Virus record (IMG/VR): IMGVR_UViG_3300005466_000025
Location: 1-64,000 of that record
Source of the DNA: a virus
Strand: one strand, 5' to 3'
Length of the DNA stretch: 64,000 bases
Shown: one piece after another, positions 1-8,800 of the stretch
Numbering within the stretch: position 1 is the stretch's first letter
Layout: the number at the start of each line of letters is the position of its first letter
Position numbers and translations under genes: made by a program
Notes under the pieces: generated by a model
What the model saw: only the letters and a program-made list of their open reading frames with translations
Told to the model about the DNA's origin: nothing
Database searches by the model: none

Positions 1-9
1 AAGTAATAA

Positions 10-31
10 GGTCCCTTCGGGGGCCTTTTTT
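10..31 (+). terminator. intrinsic terminator
   Basis: A 6-bp stem (10-15 with 20-25, one G-U pair) closes a UUCG loop and is followed by six T. It ends a plus-strand gene lying left of the window. Confidence 0.85.
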
Positions 32-46
32 GTTATCCTTTTAGTG
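31..46 (+). promoter_or_regulatory. extended -10 promoter directly after terminator
   Basis: TGT-TATCCT (31-39) starts inside the T-run of the preceding terminator. Transcription would start near 46, leaving a short leader with the GAAAGGAGG ribosome site of the gene at 68. The same terminator/promoter juxtaposition recurs at 347 and 52306. Confidence 0.5.
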
Positions 47-67
47 AGCTACTGAAAGGAGGCAAAC

Positions 68-310
68 ATGGCTGTAGAGCTATCACTAGATAGAAAGGCA
101 GTTGAAATCACCTGGGATAATGTTCTTGTTGTTGGGGATGAAGTTGAAATTAGATGTGTGAATCCTGACAATGAGGACGTGTCAACTAGAATGGCAAAGA
201 ATGACGGTAGGGCCGTCATTACATTTCCCAAGGACTATTCCGGAGATGCATTCGTTACTGTCACCGGAGACAACGAAGACGTATCAGACAACGGAACAAT
301 ATCAGTTTAA
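68..310 (+). CDS. small acidic beta-rich protein, possibly virion-associated
   Basis: 80 aa after a strong AAAGGAGG site 6 nt from ATG. The sequence is acidic and alternates beta-strand-like segments, and the C-terminal part (VTVTGDNEDVSDNGTISV) resembles one Ig-like strand set. No family is recognised. It is transcribed alone or with the next gene, opposite to the virion operon, and is bracketed by two terminator hairpins. Small Ig-like proteins near tail genes often decorate virions, but that role is inference. Confidence 0.75.
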   Translation: MAVELSLDRKAVEITWDNVLVVGDEVEIRCVNPDNEDVSTRMAKNDGRAVITFPKDYSGDAFVTVTGDNEDVSDNGTISV

Positions 311-320
311 TAATGCAAGT

Positions 321-352
321 AATAAGGCCCGTGAAAGCGGGCCTTATGTTAT
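321..352 (+). terminator. intrinsic terminator hairpin
   Basis: A 10-bp stem AATAAGGCCCG/CGGGCCTTAT with a TGAAAG loop is followed by a T-rich stretch. It lies 10 nt after the stop of the 80-aa gene and 14 nt before the next ATG. Confidence 0.75.
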
Positions 353-361
353 TCTTTCTGC
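347..361 (+). promoter_or_regulatory. extended -10 leaderless promoter
   Basis: TGT-TATTCT (347-355) is followed by exactly 6 nt and then ATG at 362. The downstream gene has no ribosome binding site, so the expected start of transcription coincides with the start codon. The same geometry is seen at 23641, 28573, 28640 and 53429. Confidence 0.6.
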
Positions 362-730
362 ATGGCTAGAACAAACATACCATATGTGAATGTTAATCGC
401 TTTGGGGTTACCCAGGCCTCCCCTGTCGCTGGTGACGTTGCTAACGGCATGGAGATTATGAATAATGATGGCCGGATTTGGGTGGAGTTGGCTAATGTCT
501 CAAACGCAGGATCAGTCAATGTTACAACCGATGTTCCAAAGCTATTTGACGGGGACCTAACTATTGCTGATATTATTGTGGCCCTGGCCCCTGGTTCAGT
601 CAAGGAAATGGGTCCATGGAAGCCCGGTATTTTCAATAGAAGTGTTGTGGCCGGTGCCACATTGGAGAGCGTCTACATTGACGTTAGCTCAAGCGGAATT
701 ACATTCCGTGGTTATCGCCTAGAGCCTTAA
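362..730 (+). CDS. hypothetical beta-rich protein, likely virion-associated
   Basis: 122 aa, rich in beta strands (NVTTDVPKLFDGDLTIADII, SVYIDVSSSGITF). No domain is recognised with certainty. It could be a head or tail decoration protein because it lies next to the tail-fibre end of the virion operon, but it is on the opposite strand. There is no Shine-Dalgarno sequence and translation is probably leaderless. Its stop overlaps by 3 nt the stop of the convergent 717-aa tail gene, with no terminator between them. Confidence 0.7.
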   Translation: MARTNIPYVNVNRFGVTQASPVAGDVANGMEIMNNDGRIWVELANVSNAGSVNVTTDVPKLFDGDLTIADIIVALAPGSVKEMGPWKPGIFNRSVVAGATLESVYIDVSSSGITFRGYRLEP

Positions 731-2880
731 ATCTCCTCCTCCTCCATTGGTTCCTCTGTATCCTCGGCATATGCCCTAAACTTCATGTTCAGATGTATCG
801 GCCCCATTCTCTTTTCCTTTTGATACATGTCGCTCAGAACGGCAGATTGATCCCAGGCTGAACCAACGTCCTTCCACATTCTGACGGCGTATCCATCATG
901 ATCATTATTCCACTTGTGCTTCCTCTTGGGGGATATAATCACCCGTTGGGATTTGTGATCCAAATTAATCTGGCCGAGATTTATTGATTCGTCGTACTTG
1001 AGAAGCTTGAGATGTACGTCCCCTGGATCACCATAGTCATCCTTGGTCAGAACAAGGTCATCAAAATATACAGTGGTGAATCTAAGGTCATCAACATCGG
1101 CAGGCTGATCCCATGGAGTTCCATCCAGATGTTCATATGGTCCAAAGAATCTTTGACCTAAAACAACATATCCAACATAGGATGATCTTCTGTCTATGCC
1201 GAAGTTTGGGTCGGTATCATATGGATATGGATATCGAGTTGTTGAGACGTTTCCAGACGGAATGAATCCCTCAATTTGCCAGTCTCCGGGTTCAGAATCC
1301 CCTTCAAGCCAAACCTTGGCTCTATACTTGTACCACATCTTTTCGCATTTTACATTGATATATGTACCGGCGGTATAGGAGTTTGAAACATTAAGAATTG
1401 TGTCCCCGAAGTCAATGTCAGTTGGAGGCAATCCAGGAAATAGACCAAATCCATCCAGCCTTATTCCCTCGTGCATTTTTGGCATGTAAACCAATCTTGC
1501 GTTGAGAACTCCATTCTGGGCAATATATAGATTGACCCCATAGAATTCATCTAGTGCGCCAAATCCACACTGGATTTCGTGACCAGCAAATAGCAAATGA
1601 TCTATTGTTGTTTTGACTTGGAGGGTTCCAAAATCCCATTCACCCAGAGTTTGATGACCCAATGATGTTGCCCCTGTTCCGGTTTCAGTCCCTATTTCCC
1701 CAAGATGAACAACTGCGGCGTCGGATGTATCATTATATGTGTATGGGAACACAAGGGCATCGTATTTTCCTGTTAAAAAGACAAGCTGTGACCCGTCGCA
1801 GTTTATTCCTGATCCAAACACGGAGGCCTCAAAGGGATGCTTTCTTACTATCTGCCAAACCCTTCCTTGGTCTGATTCCCCAATATAATTTGAATCCCCT
1901 GATCCGGTATTTCTGGTGAATGAATCCGTATCAACCTCCTGATCGGGAACAAAGTGGGAGCCAAACACAAATGTCATATCCGTTGATTCCTCATTGTCCC
2001 AGTTGGACTGTCCATAGTCATATCCATTCACGTTATAGATGCATTTTTCGTGGTTCCCCTCCTGAAAATCAGCCATTGACCCATTAATGTCGTCCTCCCC
2101 TGATGCCGCAGGGGCGCTAACCATTACTGAAAATTGTCCAGCCCAATCCAAAGGATATTCATCCCTTGAAATGTCATAGTCGTCCAAACTGTTGATATAA
2201 ACCGGGTCCCAGAATGTAGGATCAGCAAGGGCAGCAAAGTCACTGTCATCATATAGTTCCCCATCAAAATCATTGGCCCTGGTTGGAACAAACCAAACAC
2301 AATCAATAAAGTATTCCAAGTCTCCACCAGTAGTTGATGCCGCCTTAAAGAACATGCCTTCATCGTCTGGATTAAAGAATGCAGTATTGAATGGACCATT
2401 GAATGCTATTACCTTATAGAATGGCTGTGTTTCTGATTTGGGAGTATAGGCAATAGTGCCCATTGTTGAATATGATCCACCGTTCAATCTGCTTCCATAT
2501 ATGATTGACGCTGAATTGCTTCCAATCTTTAGAAATGTATGACCACCATTTCTGGTTGTTGGATCAACGGCACCTTCGCATCTTATGCTCATAAGAACTG
2601 TATAATCAAACTCATCGCTAATTACATCAAACAGGGTGTTCTTGTCAATAAATATTGTTTCATCTGCCGATGTGATTGAAATCTGCTTATTTGGATTGGA
2701 GCCAGTTGTTGTTACAGTCTGGGAATCAACAAGAACGGTCCCTCCAACTGAACTGGAATCACTTGTAGTTGTGAGTGATCCCCTTGCATCAGCGGCGAAA
2801 TCCATAGCACGGAAAATAATGACCCCATTCTTGTAGGTCCTGAAATCCCCTGGTGTTGGTTCAGTAATTATAAGTGCCAT
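727..2880 (-). CDS. large minor tail / tail-fibre protein
   Basis: 717 aa, last gene of the minus-strand virion operon. The N-terminus (TEPTPGDFRTYKNGVIIFRA) contains the phrase VIFRA, also present near the N-terminus of the next protein upstream, so both may share an anchoring segment. The rest is beta-rich and aromatic, suggestive of concanavalin-like jelly-roll modules of carbohydrate-binding fibres. The C-terminus is acidic (EDTEEPMEEEEI). Position and size favour a host-recognition or tail-tip protein. The exact fold is not assignable by eye. Confidence 0.75.
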   Translation of the reverse strand: MALIITEPTPGDFRTYKNGVIIFRAMDFAADARGSLTTTSDSSSVGGTVLVDSQTVTTTGSNPNKQISITSADETIFIDKNTLFDVISDEFDYTVLMSIRCEGAVDPTTRNGGHTFLKIGSNSASIIYGSRLNGGSYSTMGTIAYTPKSETQPFYKVIAFNGPFNTAFFNPDDEGMFFKAASTTGGDLEYFIDCVWFVPTRANDFDGELYDDSDFAALADPTFWDPVYINSLDDYDISRDEYPLDWAGQFSVMVSAPAASGEDDINGSMADFQEGNHEKCIYNVNGYDYGQSNWDNEESTDMTFVFGSHFVPDQEVDTDSFTRNTGSGDSNYIGESDQGRVWQIVRKHPFEASVFGSGINCDGSQLVFLTGKYDALVFPYTYNDTSDAAVVHLGEIGTETGTGATSLGHQTLGEWDFGTLQVKTTIDHLLFAGHEIQCGFGALDEFYGVNLYIAQNGVLNARLVYMPKMHEGIRLDGFGLFPGLPPTDIDFGDTILNVSNSYTAGTYINVKCEKMWYKYRAKVWLEGDSEPGDWQIEGFIPSGNVSTTRYPYPYDTDPNFGIDRRSSYVGYVVLGQRFFGPYEHLDGTPWDQPADVDDLRFTTVYFDDLVLTKDDYGDPGDVHLKLLKYDESINLGQINLDHKSQRVIISPKRKHKWNNDHDGYAVRMWKDVGSAWDQSAVLSDMYQKEKRMGPIHLNMKFRAYAEDTEEPMEEEEI

Positions 2881-2883
2881 GAT

Positions 2884-3762
2884 TTACCAAGGTTGCACGG
2901 ATGCATTAGCTGAACTAATGAACGGAGGGGTAATATTTCCATCTTCAAAGTCTGCACTAAAGAATACACTTCCTCCGCTGTTGGGAAAATCACCTGTGGC
3001 AAACTCAACATTGTCAACGATCAAAGGAAAGTCCGCATAGCTGTTGAAGGCTGATCCAATTATTATTTTTCCAATATCGCCAGCAGTGGTTCCATGTTCA
3101 AATTGATGCTCAGTGAGGGGCATTATTTCCTCCCCGTCAATTTTCAATTGGGTGTCAAAAGTGTAAGGGAAGCTGGTTCCATTTGTAGGTGTGGCATTTC
3201 TTCTTACTCTCATTTCCAGATAATATGTTGTTTCATCAACTACTGGATCGCCAAAAAGTCCGTCAATCCAACTTGATCCCCACTGCCAATTGACTCCCGT
3301 AAATCGTCCAAAGAATGGCCCATCAACAAACACATTGTTGTGATCGTAGATTTCCATAGGAACAGGTCCGAATGAAAATTGTCCGTGATCCCACGCCTCA
3401 ATCGCACCAGCCGCAAAACGAATATCCATTCCAATGTATACGTCTGTGACAGGGGAAAATGAAACCATGGCGTAACCCCCTGAGGTAACGCTCAATGATA
3501 GATAATTGGTTCCGGTTTCAGGGCCTCCGCCAGGACCTCCACCGCCTCCATCTCCTCCACCCCCTCCTTCATCAGGGACTCCGCCAATACTTGCAAGGCC
3601 ATTGTTCTCCCAGGCTCTAAATCGCATTCTTGAGAGTGGCACCCGTCCGGGAACCGCTGTGTAATCATCACGTCCAAAAGTGATTGGGTCTTCGTTATCC
3701 GTGTCCTGTTGCGCCCTAAAGATAACACCGCTTAAATTGATAGGTCCTGTACTACTAGCCAT
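2884..3762 (-). CDS. tail-fibre protein with Gly-rich hinge and LamG-like domain
   Basis: 292 aa from the ATG at 3762, which has GGAG 7 nt upstream; the alternative start at 3783 lies further inside the upstream gene. An N-terminal segment of about 60 residues (GVIFRAQ, RMRFRAWEN) is followed by a Gly/Pro hinge (GGGGGDGGGGGPGGGP) and a jelly-roll-like domain. The layout of anchor, flexible hinge and lectin-like domain is typical of receptor-binding minor tail proteins. It overlaps the upstream gene by 8 nt. Confidence 0.75.
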   Translation of the reverse strand: MASSTGPINLSGVIFRAQQDTDNEDPITFGRDDYTAVPGRVPLSRMRFRAWENNGLASIGGVPDEGGGGGDGGGGGPGGGPETGTNYLSLSVTSGGYAMVSFSPVTDVYIGMDIRFAAGAIEAWDHGQFSFGPVPMEIYDHNNVFVDGPFFGRFTGVNWQWGSSWIDGLFGDPVVDETTYYLEMRVRRNATPTNGTSFPYTFDTQLKIDGEEIMPLTEHQFEHGTTAGDIGKIIIGSAFNSYADFPLIVDNVEFATGDFPNSGGSVFFSADFEDGNITPPFISSANASVQPW

Positions 3763-4138
3763 TAAAGCTCTCCAATACAACATCCCCGTTTGGATAAATG
3801 GCTACATTTGCTGTTCCTCCACCTTCCACGGCAACAACGAAAGGCTCCCTATATCTTGGTCGATTCTCCTCCGGAAGATTGAAAATGATTGAACCCTCTT
3901 CACCGCCATCCACATATCCAATAACAACAGTCTCCCCTTCTTCATTCATGTAGAACTGGGCGTCAGGGTTTCCTGATCCTCCTACATTGGCCCATCCTGC
4001 ACCAAATTCAATCTCATAATCCTCATCTTCCCCAATCTTATACCATGCTGTGTCCGCCAATCTCTTTGGCTTTCTTGTGTCCGATATAAGCTCAGCAATG
4101 CTGTTGTTTCTCTTAAAGTCTGGTGATCGTCTAGACAT
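3755..4138 (-). CDS. minor tail protein, small
   Basis: 127 aa. A basic N-terminal region (RKPKRLADTAWYKI) precedes an acidic beta-rich part ending in GTANVAIYPNGDVVLES. The start overlaps the stop of the 411-aa tail gene by one base, indicating translational coupling. Its place between the tail-tip protein and the fibres argues for a tail-tip component. No named family is recognised. Confidence 0.7.
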   Translation of the reverse strand: MSRRSPDFKRNNSIAELISDTRKPKRLADTAWYKIGEDEDYEIEFGAGWANVGGSGNPDAQFYMNEEGETVVIGYVDGGEEGSIIFNLPEENRPRYREPFVVAVEGGGTANVAIYPNGDVVLESFNG

Positions 4139-5373
4139 TATCCTGCCACCTTATCCGTAAAGTCCTCAGCCAATGAAACCGCATTGGTTTCAATGTTGTT
4201 TTCCGAGTTTGTAATTGTAATATCATAGATTCTTTGGGTAACGCCGGAAACCTGCAATGCCCCCTTGCTAGCCGACAGACTTACAACATCCCCAACATGG
4301 AATGCCGATCCCATATATGTTCCACCTACTGGGGAGAGGGTGCATTCATATAGGGGCTTTGGAAGTCTCGACTGGGCAAACTCCGCAGCGGCTACGGCCT
4401 TAAGATGAGTTGGGGGAGGGCCTAGCAATCCAATTCTTTTAATCTCAGGGAAGTCAACCCGTCTCATATAAATGCCGATATTGTGGTATCCGTCTGCATC
4501 ATCATCGATGTTTTCCTTCATGGCAATTTTACCAGAGTTTGGACCCCCTGCGCCAACCGCCCAGAGGTAATTTCCAAACTCCCCAGGCACAACTGACTCC
4601 TCCTCAACAAGATCATCAAGGTTATCCCCTGAGCCTGTGTGATATCTAAACTGTACCCCTGTGCTGTCTCCCCTCTTCTCGTCCGTGTTGAAATGCATGA
4701 GGGTTGGGTCCCCATCTGAGTGATAATAGGTTGGAACAATATCTACTCCACCGGGTCTATTCATGATTGTCTCAAAGATGTTTGTGTACGTGTTGGAACC
4801 CTTTGCCACGAAGAATGGGGCCACCACTGGATCATTTCCAGATGAGAAGGTCCCCTTGACAATACCAGTGTTTGAATCATCTAGGCCGAAGGCGTTGTTC
4901 ACAAGGTCAATTAGCTTCCACATAAGTTCCGACTGTGTGTAGTCCTCATCGGTGTCCAGGTTTGTCTTTAGGTAGTGGTTTAGGATGTGGAATCTTGATT
5001 GTAGACGCCAGAATGGGGACTGAACCTTAATCTGCATTGTGTTTGATTCCCCGTCCTTTCTGGTGAATGCCACAACACCCGCAAAGCATGGTGTGCTGGC
5101 CCCATCTGCATAGATGAAGGAACCATTGTTGCTATATACTGTTCTCCAAAGCTTGACAACCGTTCTAAGACGCTTGACATTGTAGGCCATTGGGTCATGC
5201 AGATACAAGCTAAAATCCAATGTGTCAATTCCATTGAGTGGGAAGCTGGCTGATCTATTGAAGGCGTGTACGATTGTGTTCGATGTTGACGAACCCAATG
5301 GATTCATGTTGGGTGCGGTTATTGCCCCGCCTCCAACATCGTACAGCTTTAATGTCCAGATTACTGTTGCCAT
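4138..5373 (-). CDS. minor tail protein (tail-tip / baseplate hub-like)
   Basis: 411 aa immediately after the Dit-like gene, which it overlaps by 13 nt. Siphoviruses of Gram-positive hosts normally encode the tail-associated hub protein here. The middle contains hub-like segments (TYTNIFETIMNRPGGVDIVPTY) and the C-terminus a beta-rich domain (GSAFHVGDVVSLSASKG), consistent with the Gp37/Siphovirus ReqiPepy6-type minor tail proteins. Assignment rests on order and general fold rather than a diagnostic motif. Confidence 0.75.
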   Translation of the reverse strand: MATVIWTLKLYDVGGGAITAPNMNPLGSSTSNTIVHAFNRSASFPLNGIDTLDFSLYLHDPMAYNVKRLRTVVKLWRTVYSNNGSFIYADGASTPCFAGVVAFTRKDGESNTMQIKVQSPFWRLQSRFHILNHYLKTNLDTDEDYTQSELMWKLIDLVNNAFGLDDSNTGIVKGTFSSGNDPVVAPFFVAKGSNTYTNIFETIMNRPGGVDIVPTYYHSDGDPTLMHFNTDEKRGDSTGVQFRYHTGSGDNLDDLVEEESVVPGEFGNYLWAVGAGGPNSGKIAMKENIDDDADGYHNIGIYMRRVDFPEIKRIGLLGPPPTHLKAVAAAEFAQSRLPKPLYECTLSPVGGTYMGSAFHVGDVVSLSASKGALQVSGVTQRIYDITITNSENNIETNAVSLAEDFTDKVAG

Positions 5374-5852
5374 GTTGGATAAAGTGAGCTATCGGATGAT
5401 TTGTATGTGAATGGAATGTCGGCCCTTAGACCAACCACCCATGGAATTCTATATACGTCTGAATCAAGACCTTCAACGATTGATAGGTCCTGGTTGACTC
5501 TACAATTTATATATACCCCAATATTGTCCTGTGTTCTTGTCCAGGCAAGGGCGTGCATTGCAGTGCTGGCAAACATCTGTTGTAGATAGTCAACCCCCTG
5601 CCAAAGATATGTGTAATTCAATCCATATACATTACCAGAAAGGGTAATGGTCTTTCCACGTCTCCATACGTCACCGCTCTTTTCACCCACAACCTGAGGC
5701 AGAGGGTAGGATTCATATGAGATATCCGCATTTGTAAGCCCATCCACATTCTTCAACATGATGTAATAGAATGGTGCCTGGGCGTGCAACAACGGTTGGG
5801 ATGCACGGTTGTTTATTGTAAATCCATTAAATGTTACCGCTGAACCTAACAT
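5361..5852 (-). CDS. distal tail (Dit-like) protein
   Basis: 163 aa, between the tape measure and the hub-like protein as expected for Dit. The phrase GKTITLSGNVYG (about residues 66-77) is typical of the Dit N-terminal beta domain. Dit forms the hexameric ring joining tail tube to tip. Its start codon shares a base with the tape-measure stop. Confidence 0.75.
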   Translation of the reverse strand: MLGSAVTFNGFTINNRASQPLLHAQAPFYYIMLKNVDGLTNADISYESYPLPQVVGEKSGDVWRRGKTITLSGNVYGLNYTYLWQGVDYLQQMFASTAMHALAWTRTQDNIGVYINCRVNQDLSIVEGLDSDVYRIPWVVGLRADIPFTYKSSDSSLYPTWQQ

Positions 5853-8800
5853 TAGAATGACTCCTGTGCGTTAATAGAGGCAAGTCTCATGACGTAACCC
5901 CAATCTGTTTCACCTTGTGTTTTGACAGTAAAGTTCTGATTAATTGTCTTGTTCTCCCCGCCTCTTTCAACTCCGCCAAATCCAGGGGCCTGAACGATTC
6001 CACCCTCGGCAAATCTCTGTACTGCGCCAGGGGCAACCACTCCTCCCATTGAGAACTTCTGTGTTCTGTTGTTTCTAATGAATGCCTCTGTTGCCTTTCT
6101 AGTTGGGGTTCTCTTGATCCAGTGTCTAATTCCAAGTCCAGGTCTAGGACCATCAACAACTGTGTGGAGGGCACCCTTGAATCCACCTGCGCTTCTCTTG
6201 ACATATCCTGGAATCCATCTACCATCGGTATCCTGAATTCTTTTGGCGTCTCTTCCTGTTACCTGTCCGAATGACTTATTGGCAAGCTCAACGAACCAAA
6301 CAACATTGTTGTCCGGATCAGTCTGGGAGATAAGATTGAAGTCCCTATATGTTCTAAGCTTTGTGTTGAATCCAGCTTCCCTCTTGCCTGTTCTAGGATC
6401 AATGTTTGAGTTGGTTCCAAACAATCTAGCCTTAAGCTGCTGGACGGAAATTGCAAGGCTTGTTGCAGCCCGTGCCTGTTGACCCTGGTTTAGAACCCAC
6501 TGTCCAGGCTTTAGGTTTCTTTTAACTGTATCAAGATTCTCAAACTTTTTGCCAAGCTGAGCCTGCTGAATATGTAGTCTCTGGCTGTATGCCTCTGCGT
6601 GCTTTAGGGTGTCGAACAGACCAAGATTCTGTCCTGTTCGCATGAAGTATTTGAAGGCCTCATCATCGGAGACAATCTTGTTTCCGATAACAGTTGGTAG
6701 GACATATACCCCTGCATCCGTTGAGAATGTTCCTGATCTTACGCTTGATGTTGTTCCATCCTTGTTCTTCACCTGTGGTCTATGGAGAATGTCAATATTT
6801 CCTTCAACCTTCATTCCTGGTGCCCGTCTTCCACCAGGGGAGAATGTTCCTGTAGCACCGAATAGGAAGTCAAGAACGCCCTTCTTTGAAAGGCCAATTA
6901 GGCTGGTTAGTTTCTTCTGTTGGGCCTCATTGAGAACCCACTCACCCGGTGTAAGAAGGGCTGGAACAGTATCTCCCTTTCCATGACCAGGAACGGTTCC
7001 TCCTCCTGCTCTGCGAAGAATGGCTCCCCCAATATCCTGTGCCTTTCCTAGGGCGGAACCTCCGATACTTGCGGCCTTGGCTGTGGCCTTAATGATTGTC
7101 TTAACTGGCCCTGGGAGCTTGTCATACTGCTTCTTTAGGAAATCAATAACTGATGTAAATTCATCACGAACAAACTTGAAGGCCTGTCTGAATGCCCCAA
7201 TTATTCCGTCCTTGATTGAGCCGAAGGCAGCAAGGATTCTATCCTTGAATCTTAGAACAACCAGGGAGATTCCAACACCAGGGAGGAATATGCCAACTAT
7301 GATTGCAACAAGGAGCTTCCAGTTCTTTCTAGCCCAGTCGATGATTCCCTCAAAGGCCTTGATTACAAGCTTAGCCGCACCCTGAAGAACACTGACGATT
7401 CTATCGCGGAACTTGTAGATAAGGATGAATGGCAATGCACCCGCAAGGAATGGGGCTGCAAGGGCACCAATTAGAATCTTCTTCCAGTTGTCCTTCACCC
7501 AGTCCACAACTCTGTGGAACTGCTTGAGCAGGAAGTCCGCAAGGATTCTGGCATACTTCTTAACCTTATCCCAGTTGGCGATGATTAGGATGGCCGCAGT
7601 AATTAGGGCACCAATTACCGTTGCGCTAACAAGGAGTCTTATTCCAAGTGTAAGCGCCCTAAGGGCACCAATTACCTGACCAACAATTAACTTACCAACA
7701 TTTGCAAGGGATGTATAAACGGCGGTACCAATTGCCCTAGCCATATTTCCTGCTGCCTTGGCTGCATCAAGGAATGCTTGCTTGAGCTTTGTAACCCCGC
7801 TAACAGCGCCTTCCGCTGTTTTCTTTCCAAGTTCAGTAAATGTCTTGCCAAGACCAACAATAGCATCCTTTGCTGTTTTTGCCTTAGTTGTAATTGTATC
7901 AAATAGACCCTTAAAACCACGCTCCCTGACAATCCTGAACATGGCTCCCGCAAGCTGCTTGATTCCGTCAGTTAGCTTCTGGGTTACAGGGAAGACCTTG
8001 TTGAATGCCTTCTCAGCAACAAGAATTGCTAGTGCCCACTTAACGATATCCCCAACAATAGGAATATCAAGTAGGAATTGTAGGGCCTTCGAAAGCTTAC
8101 CAAGTGTGAATATGAATAGAAGAAGACCAGGGATAATTACGTCTGCCACTGTTGCGGCAAAGGCTGTGAACTCATCAGATGAGAAGGACTTGACTAGGGC
8201 CTCCGTTAGGCGACCAAGAACCCTTGATAGGTTCTCAATTGATTCACGGGCATCATCGAAGAACTTCTTAACCTTGTCTGGATTGTCCCTGATGAATTGG
8301 GCAAACTTATCAAGTTGTGTTGTAATATCCTCAATGAGGGTCTTACCAGTTGATGCCGCCGCGCTGTTTGCAATTGCATCAATAAGGCCAATGATCGCCC
8401 CTGATAGCTTGATCCAGTCATCAAGATGTTCCCCTGCGCTAGCTAGGAACCTATCAAGGCCGGATTCATTGATTGTTGCAACTGCACCAAGTCTTCCGGC
8501 TGCACCTTCCTCAGGGCGTCTTGTTTCGCCCTTCTGGGATGTTGCGTCCTTTAGTCTTCCAGTAAGGCCAACGGCACCCTTGAGCAATCTGTCGAAGATT
8601 GGGTTGGCAGCCTGTGCAATATTGAGGAAGGCCTTTGCAAGGTTAAGCATTCCCTCGACAACTCTTGGGATGTTATCCGCCGCCTTCTCAGTGAAGAAGA
8701 GTAGGGCCTCCTTGAACTCAGCACTTCCAACGAATCTGCGGAAGGAGTCAAGGGCATCGGCAATTGAATTGGCGAGGTTCTGTGCTGCCTTCTGAATCTT

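Noticed and set aside
206-209. Idea that NSWG (residues 206-209 of the protein at 13008-13730) proves a standard papain active site
   Set aside because: In papains NSWG follows the catalytic His; here it precedes the GGEC segment, so it cannot be taken as the canonical Asn motif without a model. Coordinates given here are residue numbers.
7758-8795. 345-aa plus-strand reading frame
   Set aside because: It lies entirely antisense to the tape measure gene, is low-complexity, and has no ribosome site; it follows from the codon bias of the opposite strand.
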